NCBI GenBank assembly: GCA_018650285.1
Contig: JABIGF010000018.1
Span: 1 to 46,620, forward strand
Source: Methanobacteriota archaeon
GTDB taxonomy: Archaea > Thermoplasmatota > Poseidoniia > Poseidoniales > Thalassarchaeaceae
Direction: 5' to 3'
DNA: 46,620 nucleotides
Shown here: positions 8,714 through 15,260 of the stretch, in pieces
Position numbering within the stretch: position 1 is the stretch's first letter
How the letters are laid out: each line of letters begins with the position of its first letter
Translations under genes and position numbers: made by a program
The notes under the pieces: generated by a model
The model's input: only the letters and a program-made list of their open reading frames with translations
What the model was told of the DNA's origin: nothing
Databases searched by the model: none

Positions 8714-8776
8714 GCCTGAATGATGACGAGTCGATAGCAGCTTCCTGTGTGACGACCCCTATGAGTGCTGACAGGC
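8714..8776 (+). ncRNA. Candidate box C/D sRNA (predicted guide for C34 of a CAU-anticodon tRNA)
   Basis: Ordered elements: 5' stem GCCTG (8714-8718); C box ATGATGA (8720-8726); C' box GTGACGA (8749-8755, one change from consensus); D box CTGA (8768-8771); 3' stem CAGGC (8772-8776), a perfect complement of the 5' stem. The C'-to-D spacer is exactly 12 nt (8756-8767), the canonical archaeal guide length. No clear CUGA D' box is present (CTGT at 8745-8748 is the nearest), so only the D guide looks functional. Its complement starts CACTCATA. The nucleotide facing the fifth guide base before box D is the C of CAT, the position of C34 in elongator tRNA-Met. It could be processed from the 3' UTR of the preceding gene. 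Confidence 0.65.
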
Positions 8777-8824
8777 GTTACTAGATACCTTAGATGTCAT
8801 CAGATTGAAATGTTCTCGTAAAGT

Positions 8825-8850
8825 CAATTGTATTGATAATTCAACAATTG
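8825..8850. promoter_or_regulatory. Inverted repeat upstream of a lipoprotein gene
   Basis: CAATTGT (8825-8831) and ACAATTG (8844-8850) are perfect 7-base inverted arms with a 12-base AT-rich spacer, 53 bp before the ATG at 8904. It could be an operator, or the 3' end hairpin of the transcript carrying the C/D sRNA. Nothing else was recognised in 8778-8903. Confidence 0.3.
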
Positions 8851-8903
8851 AAGGGCTCTTGTGTCCGTCGCCTTGAAATGAAAGAGGTGGCTGAAGTAAG
8901 GTC

Positions 8904-9503
8904 ATGAGAGGGCTACGAGCCGGATTACTCGCCCTCATTTTATTGTCAATGAGCATTCTTCCAGGATGTCTTGGATTAGTAGTTAGTAGAGAATTAATGG
9001 AATGGAATCGCGGAGTTCCGGAAACTGATGAAGTGGTAGATGTATACGGATTTGACCACATTTTTGATTCGACAGACCCACAAGACATCATTTTCAATCC
9101 GGCACCATCTGAAATTCGTATTGATAACGAAGTTAAAGAAATGCGAATATTTTTCCGCGTAGAGATGGATTTCAGCGATATTGCTGGCATTCAGACAAAC
9201 AACATCACAAATACAGTCAGATACGTACACGCAAAATTATGGGAACCTGGCGCTAATAAGAACACTGACGAACCATTTTGGCAAGATAATGCAACTAGTG
9301 ACCGCTACCCCCCAGTACAGAGAAAATACCCTCCATTCACTCCGGGTGTGTGGGAGTTGGAAGTAAGCGCTCAAGGGTATGGTTTGGATACTCCAATTGA
9401 CCAAATATCCTTCCACGATGAGTTTGAAGTGTCAGTATCAATAGTTCGTCCTTGTATTGAATTTCCCGAGAGAGCAGATCCAAACGAATGCATTCCGATT
9501 TAG
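8904..9503 (+). CDS. Small secreted lipoprotein of unknown function
   Basis: 199 residues. The N-terminus has Arg residues, a hydrophobic stretch and a lipobox (SILPGCLG, Cys near residue 22), predicting a lipid-anchored extracytoplasmic protein. The mature part is acidic. It has a beta-rich middle (EIRIDNEVKEMRIFFRVEMD) and a C-terminal region with GVWELEVSAQGYG, and ends with two Cys that may form a disulphide (RPCIEF...NECIPI). No enzyme motif is visible and the family is not recognised. It overlaps the end of the convergent nuclease gene by 4 bp. Confidence 0.8.
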   Translation: MRGLRAGLLALILLSMSILPGCLGLVVSRELMEWNRGVPETDEVVDVYGFDHIFDSTDPQDIIFNPAPSEIRIDNEVKEMRIFFRVEMDFSDIAGIQTNNITNTVRYVHAKLWEPGANKNTDEPFWQDNATSDRYPPVQRKYPPFTPGVWELEVSAQGYGLDTPIDQISFHDEFEVSVSIVRPCIEFPERADPNECIPI

Positions 9504-10723
9504 TCTAGAGGTTCAGGGCAGCGATGCCGGCGAGAGCAGTGTTGACATTTACCGCGACTTGAGTGATTTCTTTTGGCACCGCCTTCAGCCATCAACCGTT
9601 GAATTTCTTTAACATGAGTGAATAAGATTTCACGTTGTTCATCTCCCCATTCAATTTTGTGTAGTGCATTTTCACCATAGCGGAGAATCCCATAAGTGGG
9701 TTCTTTATTGGTTATTTTATTGACTAGATGTAGGTATGCATAGACCTGTAAAAGGTGGCTGAAGTGTGGTTTAACTGGCACTCGGCCCGTTTTTTGTTCT
9801 ACTGGAACGACTTCATTATCGATGAGTATTATTTGGTCAGGGCGGCCTCTAATTCCAGTAGCATCATCGATTAGTAAGTCTGAGGAAGTAGAGTCATCGT
9901 TGTAGGCAATAGTTGTACCACTTTCTATTCCTAATTCCTTGCTTATTTCAGTAGCATCTGTTGAAGCAAGCAATCCTTTGTGAAGTTGCCAAGCAGCAAT
10001 CAGAGTCCAAACAACGGTTGCGACAAGAAGGACAAAGGTTGCAATTGAGCGTTGTTGTGCCTCAAATAGAGCCAACCCGTGGAGAGCGATGGTTAGGCTA
10101 GCAATTAGCACCCAAAATTCAATTCGACCACCTTCCATCCATCCACCAGTGGTCATACTTTCCTTTTCAAAAAGGTAGAGTTCCATATCTTCAATATCAA
10201 ATTCATCTGGTTGTGGTGGCTGGGCAAAGCCGAAGGGTGTACCGAGGAGTTTTCTCCATGGGATGAACAAGAGGAGGATTGCGGTGATGAGCCAGACTAG
10301 AGATAGTAGAGCTAGATATCGGGCAAATCGGGAAAAATCGGCTTCGGCTATCACTCCCTCTTCAACGAAGAAAAATGCTGCTGTATCAATAGTTAATGTG
10401 ACTACAATGGCAAACCACCAAGTCCAAATCACCATCTCTTTTCTTGCTTTAGTATCTTTAGTTTGATATACTCTCATTGCCTTTTCAATCTCTTTATGGC
10501 GCTGCTTTCCTAGTTCAATGGCATCGCCTTCACCTTTGACTCCAGAGCGAGCAAGTCTCCATGAAAGTGGGCAGTAGGCGTGTCTTTCTAAATCGCTGGC
10601 TGAGACGGGAAGAGGTTGGCCATCATTGTCAAGCCAGAACTCATTATCTCCTTGTATTGCAGAAAATAGTTTTTCCGTTATTTGAGAACGGTTCTCACCA
10701 TTAGCATCAGGAGATTCCGCCAT
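9500..10723 (-). CDS. Cas4/RecB-like Fe-S nuclease with a transmembrane insert
   Basis: 407 residues. It carries the complete Cas4/Dna2-type nuclease signature. The first iron-sulphur Cys is in HAYCPLSW (near residue 51), followed by motif I His in ELGKQRHKEIE. Motif II is GIRGRPDQIIL, motif III is VPVEQKTGR (ExK), and QVYAY is the QxxxY helix. A terminal cluster CQHCSRRHRC supplies the other three Cys. Between motif I and motif II (about residues 95-250) lie four predicted membrane helices in two pairs, e.g. WFAIVVTLTIDTAAFFFV, LALLSLVWLITAILLLF and FVLLVATVVWTLIAA. The family normally acts on DNA ends in repair or CRISPR adaptation; here the nuclease core should be held at the membrane. No cas1/cas2 or CRISPR array is in the window. 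Confidence 0.85.
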   Translation of the reverse strand: MAESPDANGENRSQITEKLFSAIQGDNEFWLDNDGQPLPVSASDLERHAYCPLSWRLARSGVKGEGDAIELGKQRHKEIEKAMRVYQTKDTKARKEMVIWTWWFAIVVTLTIDTAAFFFVEEGVIAEADFSRFARYLALLSLVWLITAILLLFIPWRKLLGTPFGFAQPPQPDEFDIEDMELYLFEKESMTTGGWMEGGRIEFWVLIASLTIALHGLALFEAQQRSIATFVLLVATVVWTLIAAWQLHKGLLASTDATEISKELGIESGTTIAYNDDSTSSDLLIDDATGIRGRPDQIILIDNEVVPVEQKTGRVPVKPHFSHLLQVYAYLHLVNKITNKEPTYGILRYGENALHKIEWGDEQREILFTHVKEIQRLMAEGGAKRNHSSRGKCQHCSRRHRCPEPLD

Positions 10724-10832
10724 ACTGTGAGACTAATATCCATTAGTCAAGAGGCTTGCCCCGACATGCTGCAATATTGGAAGCGTAGTGAGGATATTCA
10801 AAGAGAAACATTCAGTATCAAACAATGTTTGA

Positions 10833-11447
10833 TTAGAATGAAGATTCCCAATCTTCAACTTTCTGGTGGTGAGACCAAGTAGCATCATCTGTGTCACCAC
10901 GAGCCTTTAGAATCTCACGTGAAAGCAGCCAGTAAACTAGAGCCAGTGAACGTCGACCTTTGTTATTTGCAGGGATGCAGAAGTCAACATTGCGGAGATG
11001 GTTGTTGGTATCACAGATGCCAATGACTGGTAATCCTGTCTTGACAGCCTCGGAAAGTGCTTGTGAATCTGCCTGTGGGTCAGTTACGAAGATGACTCTT
11101 GGCTCAATGTATGATGAGAGGTTAGGGTTTGTCAAAGTGCCAGGGATAAAACGGCCAACGATTTGTTGTGCGCCAATTGCTTGTGCGAACATACGTGCTG
11201 GGCGCTGCCCATATTGTCGTGCGCTGACAACAAGAATGTCACGTGGTTCGTAATTTCCAATGAATTGTGATGCCAAAGCAACTCTTTCGTCGGTCTTTGT
11301 GACATCAATTAGGTGAATTGTTGCACCCTCGGTTTCAGTCTTTGCAATGAACGGTTGCATGTCTTTGCTTTTGGTTTGAGTACCGATATGTACGGCGTTC
11401 GCCTCATAGTCCTCATACGCCAGCAGTGGAGAGCTCTGTTCACTCAT
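10833..11447 (-). CDS. rps2: Small ribosomal subunit protein uS2 (S2)
   Basis: 204 residues from ATG 11447. The frame extends 8 codons further, but that stretch is not S2-like. Archaeal S2 pattern: YEANAVHIGTQTKSKDM at the N-terminus, IHLIDVTKTDERV, PRDILVVSARQYGQRPARMF, GRFIPGTLTNP, EPRVIFVTDPQAD, GLPVIGICDTNN and CIPANNKGRRSL, all in the usual order and length. It is part of the small subunit body. TTATGAAT, about 22-29 nt upstream on the minus strand (11470-11477), may be its TATA box. It is not embedded in a ribosomal protein operon here; the neighbours are the Cas4-like gene downstream and the divergent dihydrouridine synthase. Confidence 0.96.
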   Translation of the reverse strand: MSEQSSPLLAYEDYEANAVHIGTQTKSKDMQPFIAKTETEGATIHLIDVTKTDERVALASQFIGNYEPRDILVVSARQYGQRPARMFAQAIGAQQIVGRFIPGTLTNPNLSSYIEPRVIFVTDPQADSQALSEAVKTGLPVIGICDTNNHLRNVDFCIPANNKGRRSLALVYWLLSREILKARGDTDDATWSHHQKVEDWESSF

Positions 11448-11550
11448 TCGGCTCGGCGACCGGACAACCATTCATAACCGCTTCTATCGGTATTTTTCAT
11501 GGCAAAAGCTGGGGGAACTTCTCAAGTCATACACTACCCCCCGCTAAATC

Positions 11551-12549
11551 ATGGTCGGAGAGGCTGAGCCAGTACCGCTTTTTCTTGCCCCAATGTCGGG
11601 TGTCACTGACCTTGCTTACAGGCTTTTAGCCCGCGAATGCGGCGCTGATATCACCATCACAGAATTCACCGCAGCAGCAGCATTGACTAGGCAAGATGCT
11701 CGTAGTTGGCATAAAGTTGAATGCGACCCTAGAGAAAATCCGTTTATCCCACAAATATTTGGCGGGAATATAGATGAAATGGTCAAAAGTTGCGATCTTC
11801 TTCAAGAAATGGCAGATATGATTGACCTAAATTTTGGTTGCCCAGCCCCAAAAGTCACCCGACATTGTGCTGGTGCAGCACTAATGGGCAAGCCAGATGA
11901 GTTGGTGGAAATGGTGGCTCAATGTGTTGAAATTTCTCAGGTACCAATTACGGTGAAGATGCGTCTTGGGACGGGTAACGGAGCAACTAATGCACTTGAA
12001 CTAGCAAAACGAGTAGAAGATGTGGGCGCTTCTCGAATATGTGTTCATGGTAGGACCTTGAAACAACGATATTCAGGCGAGTCTGATTGGCAAGCGATTA
12101 GAAAAATTGTCAACGCCGTCGATGTTCCTGTAATTGCTAATGGCGATATTGTTGATGCGGATTCTGCTGCAAGGTGTTTGGAGATTACTGGAGCGGCTGG
12201 TTTGATGATTGGCCGAGCGGCAATAGGCCGACCAATGATTTTCCACCAAATTAAGAGTGAACTTGGCTGGAACAATTCTCTACCCCAGTGGATGGAAGAT
12301 AATGGTGGAGATGATGTTGATACAACTGCAATAAAAGCAGTTAGTAGATTGTGGGCTTGGCGGCGTTATGTGGAATTAGATTCTGAAGTTAATGATGGGA
12401 AAGGAAGTAAGAATCGCTTGCGGCACGGATTATCCTTTACCAAGGGATTACCTGGAGGGAAAGCGTTTAGAATACATTTACACGGCAACAGAAAGGCGGA
12501 CGAAGTTGCAAAATCCGTTGAAAAATTCTTCATAGATTTACAACAATAG
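11551..12549 (+). CDS. dus: tRNA-dihydrouridine synthase (Dus family)
   Basis: FMN-dependent reductase that converts uridine to dihydrouridine in tRNA. Visible: FLAPMSGVTDLAYRLLAREC at the N-terminus (flavin-binding TIM-barrel strand), the IDLNFGCPAPKV motif with the catalytic Cys, VKMRLG, ICVHGRTLKQRYSG, PVIANGDI and GLMIGRAAIGRP for phosphate binding. A helical C-terminal domain follows. 332 residues is normal. A charged loop around residues 250-270 (NGGDDVDTT) is somewhat longer than usual. Divergent from S2 with a 103 bp gap. Position specificity in tRNA cannot be told from sequence alone. Confidence 0.95.
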   Translation: MVGEAEPVPLFLAPMSGVTDLAYRLLARECGADITITEFTAAAALTRQDARSWHKVECDPRENPFIPQIFGGNIDEMVKSCDLLQEMADMIDLNFGCPAPKVTRHCAGAALMGKPDELVEMVAQCVEISQVPITVKMRLGTGNGATNALELAKRVEDVGASRICVHGRTLKQRYSGESDWQAIRKIVNAVDVPVIANGDIVDADSAARCLEITGAAGLMIGRAAIGRPMIFHQIKSELGWNNSLPQWMEDNGGDDVDTTAIKAVSRLWAWRRYVELDSEVNDGKGSKNRLRHGLSFTKGLPGGKAFRIHLHGNRKADEVAKSVEKFFIDLQQ

Positions 12550-12554
12550 AGATT

Positions 12555-13637
12555 CTAATTCAAATCATCAATTGTTGCTGCAACTCTTTTTAGACGGGTA
12601 AATAGGCTGTCAACTAGTTGTGAGATATGGCGTCCGACATCTTCTCCTGAGTTTCCTGAGAGACGATATCCGTATGGCAAACGACCGCCGAGCAAGTTGA
12701 TTGCTAGGCGCTGTTCTTCGGCGCTGACTTTAGAAAACAATTCTGCACAAAATGTGGTATCAAACTTATCGTTTTCAAGGGCTTTAATGGCCCGTTTGCT
12801 AATCTTTTCATCAATTCTTCCAAGTCCGCCCTTTGAGAGTAGCCACTCTTTTCCGCGGCGTTTATATTGACTTGAAATCGCATCCCATAGGATGACTGAC
12901 ATGCGGTCGTGCCGTAGTACTCTTTGAGATAATCCAGCAGCCCTCAACCGGTCAAATGTTCTTGCCAACCGTGGCCTAGTTGCACCCCATTCTGCAACAG
13001 CCTCATCTAGGGAAATCGGATGATTTGCAGAAAGTAGTTTTTCAAAAACTAGACGCGTTAAGTCATCGCCGCTAGATTGTTTGGGGCGCTCTCCGCGTAA
13101 ACCAAAGTCGTTTAGAAAAGCATCAATATCATCTTCATCGCCAAGAAGTGGTCGAGGTTCGCATATGGTTAATTTGAGTGAGAGTGATTCAATGCCATCT
13201 TCTCCTGTATGGTCGGGTGAGCCAGTCTGCCAAGATTGCAACGGTTCAAGGCGTAAGGTGAGAATACCTTTTACTTCACGATGTAGCAAATCAATTGCTG
13301 CAGAGAGTGAACCGCAGCGTAAATGATGCATCTGCCAGCCATTTGGTCCATTTTGAGACGTGACAAGTCTTGCTGATTGCAATCCTTTCAAATGGTGATG
13401 TAGAGCAGTCATACTGATGTCTAGATTTTTTGCTAGACTTTTTGCATCTCGCCCCTTCATTGGTTCTTTCAAGAGTTGGTCACGCATAAGCCGCAAGAGT
13501 GGGCGTTGCGTTGCATCGCTTGAATCAGCATCATTTCTACGACGGACTAATCCTAGTGTGTCAAGAAGCCAAGCAATGAGCATATCAGCATCTTTTCCTG
13601 ATGGAGCGGGTTGCTCATCAAGACGAAGCCTCAACAT
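12555..13637 (-). CDS. Two-domain winged-helix regulator
   Basis: 360 residues from ATG 13637. The first winged helix is near residues 45-115 (SLAKNLDISMTALHHHLKGL as recognition region, then wing NGPNGWQMHHL), an ArsR-like arrangement. A second winged-helix-like segment sits near 205-270 (LDEAVAEWGATRPRLARTF, RLRAAGLSQRVL). A basic helical tail follows. No metal-binding Cys cluster and no membrane helix are seen. It is probably a DNA-binding transcription factor. It runs in the same direction as two more winged-helix genes upstream (13734 and 14447), making a small regulator cluster. Target genes are unknown. Confidence 0.75.
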   Translation of the reverse strand: MLRLRLDEQPAPSGKDADMLIAWLLDTLGLVRRRNDADSSDATQRPLLRLMRDQLLKEPMKGRDAKSLAKNLDISMTALHHHLKGLQSARLVTSQNGPNGWQMHHLRCGSLSAAIDLLHREVKGILTLRLEPLQSWQTGSPDHTGEDGIESLSLKLTICEPRPLLGDEDDIDAFLNDFGLRGERPKQSSGDDLTRLVFEKLLSANHPISLDEAVAEWGATRPRLARTFDRLRAAGLSQRVLRHDRMSVILWDAISSQYKRRGKEWLLSKGGLGRIDEKISKRAIKALENDKFDTTFCAELFSKVSAEEQRLAINLLGGRLPYGYRLSGNSGEDVGRHISQLVDSLFTRLKRVAATIDDLN

Positions 13638-13733
13638 CAACTAGTTGGCGAACTGTCTCGGTTCTAAGTGCTGTTGATGCTAATTGCAGTCTCAACACTA
13701 CTTATTGCAAATCAAGGTGTTTTCCAAATCACT

Positions 13734-14381
13734 TCAAGCAGCGATTGGGCGTTCATCAATCCACTCGTAATCTAGAGTACCAGTTCGTAGACCGTGCAGA
13801 TGATCTGCAAGGTCAAGATTTTTGCAAGAAAGAATACCACGTCGGCGTAATACAAGAATTGCACTATTTACTGAAGCGCGGCTTCGACTAATATCTCGTG
13901 CTAATGAGGCTTGAGATTGTGGTAGTGGGTCTTGAACAAGTCGTGTAACAACTTCTCTTTGAACTTGTGAAAGGCCGACAGGAAGCATTTCGGCTGCTTT
14001 CTCATCTTCTACCTTCATGTCTCGTAGAATTTCAATTTGACTAGGCGCACCGGCGTAGTAGCAGGTTCGTCCATTGACTGGCATCGTTGTTACTGTTCTT
14101 TGAGTTTGCAAGACATCAAGATGGTGGCGCAAGGTACCGTTTGCGACATCAAGATTCTTCTGAAGTCTGCGATAACAAATCCCAGGGTTGCTTTCAAGCG
14201 TAGTCAAAATTCGACGACGGAGGGGATGTTCCCATTCTCGTGAATGCGATGAACTAATAGTTCCTGAAATAGACCAATTCCATGGCAAAAATCCGGTCGC
14301 AAGTGAACCAATTCCAGTTAGACCAGCGACAGCCACGCCAAGAAGGGCATGGCGGCTACCAATCTGCTTCAGAAGTGCCAT
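13734..14381 (-). CDS. Winged-helix regulator with an N-terminal membrane helix
   Basis: 215 residues from ATG 14381 (a TTG at 14387 is an alternative). It begins with a hydrophobic, Gly-rich segment (LLGVAVAGLTGIGSLATGFL) able to span the membrane. A winged helix follows (LRRRILTTLESNPGICYRRL, LDVANGTLRHHLDVL, wing VNGRTCYY), then a second helix-turn-helix (SLARDISRSRASVNSAILVL with RRRGIL). This suggests a membrane-tethered transcription factor, with both DNA-binding domains on the same side of the membrane. The segment could instead be an uncleaved signal-like helix. A loose TTGCA...TGCAA repeat lies in the 96 bp downstream gap. It belongs to the regulator cluster 12555-14944. Confidence 0.75.
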   Translation of the reverse strand: MALLKQIGSRHALLGVAVAGLTGIGSLATGFLPWNWSISGTISSSHSREWEHPLRRRILTTLESNPGICYRRLQKNLDVANGTLRHHLDVLQTQRTVTTMPVNGRTCYYAGAPSQIEILRDMKVEDEKAAEMLPVGLSQVQREVVTRLVQDPLPQSQASLARDISRSRASVNSAILVLRRRGILSCKNLDLADHLHGLRTGTLDYEWIDERPIAA

Positions 14382-14446
14382 TAGCAAAACTTCTGTAGTC
14401 GGTCCCTATTGTATGTGTTGGTTACATGGTTTTAGCGAAATCATGG

Positions 14447-14944
14447 TTAGAGCTTCTCAATACTACCATTTTTGAGTTTCATGTAGGCGACTAGTGGACT
14501 CAATAATCGTCCTGCACGGATTCCATGGTCAGTAAGGCAGTAAGTGACTTTTACAGGCGGCCCATCAACAACAATTCGGTTAACAAATCCAAATTCTCGG
14601 AGATATGTGAGTTTGTCTGACAGGGTTCTACTTGAGATTCCAACAAGCAATCGGCGTAGTTCGTTAAAGCGGCGTTCGCCAGCGATGTATAGGGCCGCTA
14701 AAATTTCAATTGTCCAGCGTGATGCAAAGACGTCTAGCGCTTCTACAGCAGCTTCAACTTCCCAAGTGATATCGTGGGTAGATTCATTTGAGTTGTCTCG
14801 GAAGATATTCCTAATGTTCGTTCCCAATTTCTCAGTGGATGAAATAGCGCTTTCAATTATTTTAATTTCAGTTTCTTCTAGAATCATTGGTGGTTCTGGC
14901 ATAGGCTCTACCCCGGTGTGTATTATTACAGGTGGTGTAGCCAT
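14447..14944 (-). CDS. HxlR-family winged-helix regulator
   Basis: 165 residues. The C-terminal two-thirds match the HxlR (MarR-like) DNA-binding domain: FASRWTIEILAALYIAGERR, FNELRRLLVGISSRTLSDKL, LREFGFVNR, a wing region PPVKVTYCLTDHGI, and the dimerisation helix. There is an extra N-terminal region of about 60 residues rich in Glu/Ile. HxlR regulators act as dimers on nearby or own promoters. There is no conserved redox Cys pair near the N-terminus. A TATA-like element lies upstream at 14977-14986. The divergent side carries two tiny ORFs. Confidence 0.85.
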   Translation of the reverse strand: MATPPVIIHTGVEPMPEPPMILEETEIKIIESAISSTEKLGTNIRNIFRDNSNESTHDITWEVEAAVEALDVFASRWTIEILAALYIAGERRFNELRRLLVGISSRTLSDKLTYLREFGFVNRIVVDGPPVKVTYCLTDHGIRAGRLLSPLVAYMKLKNGSIEKL

Positions 14945-14976
14945 TGCACTTAGGTTTACCCGTTTTCACTTCTGAG

Positions 14977-14986
14977 TTGATATAAG
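14977..14986. promoter_or_regulatory. TATA-like element in a divergent promoter
   Basis: TTGATATAAG reads as CTTATATCAA on the minus strand. It is 32 nt from the HxlR ATG (14944) and 50 nt from the small ORF ATG (15037). With transcription starting about 25 nt away, it would give short leaders in both directions; the plus-strand leader contains a GAGAGGGG Shine-Dalgarno-like sequence. Confidence 0.35.
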
Positions 14987-15036
14987 TCGCGCTCCACAAT
15001 GATATTACCCGGAAGGGGATTGAGAGGGGAAAACAG

Positions 15037-15168
15037 ATGGATATTTGGTTAGAAGAGTGGCTTGATCATCATAGTGCAAGATTACGTGAACAAGAATCAC
15101 GAAGTGCATGGTGGAAGAATAGAGTAACAGGATTACTGAAAGCGAGAATTTGGAAAGGGAGGAATTGA
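15037..15168 (+). CDS. 43-residue hypothetical miniprotein
   Basis: ATG 15037 to TGA 15166-15168. The product starts MDIWLEEWLDHH and is rich in Trp, Arg and Lys, with an acidic N-terminal half and a basic C-terminal half, which could form one amphipathic helix. A purine-rich GAGAGGGG lies 8 nt before the ATG, a plausible Shine-Dalgarno. The stop overlaps the TTG of the next tiny ORF. Function unknown; too short to place in a family. Confidence 0.4.
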   Translation: MDIWLEEWLDHHSARLREQESRSAWWKNRVTGLLKARIWKGRN

Positions 15169-15248
15169 ATTTGAAATTCTTAAAAATCCTCTATGATTTT
15201 TGGATGGCTGGTGCTGCTGCAATGGCACCACCTTACTGGAATCGCTAG
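15165..15248 (+). CDS. 27-residue hypothetical miniprotein, translationally coupled
   Basis: TTG 15165 overlaps the preceding stop (TTGA), with GGAGG at 15158-15162 just upstream; a second TTG is at 15171. The product includes KILYDFWMAGAAAMAPPYW, hydrophobic and Ala/Gly-rich. The TAG stop at 15246-15248 is 12 bp from the convergent hydroxyacyl-CoA dehydrogenase stop. Support is the overlap and ribosome binding site only. Confidence 0.3.
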   Translation: MNLKFLKILYDFWMAGAAAMAPPYWNR

Positions 15249-15260
15249 CGATTAAGGGCA

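Noticed and set aside
9500-10723. Part of a CRISPR-Cas locus because of the Cas4-like nuclease
   Set aside because: There is no cas1, cas2, effector gene or repeat array in the window, and the neighbours are a lipoprotein and ribosomal protein S2.
13662-13710. TTGCA...TGCAA inverted repeat as an operator between two winged-helix genes
   Set aside because: Only 5-bp arms with a long spacer in AT-rich DNA; expected by chance.
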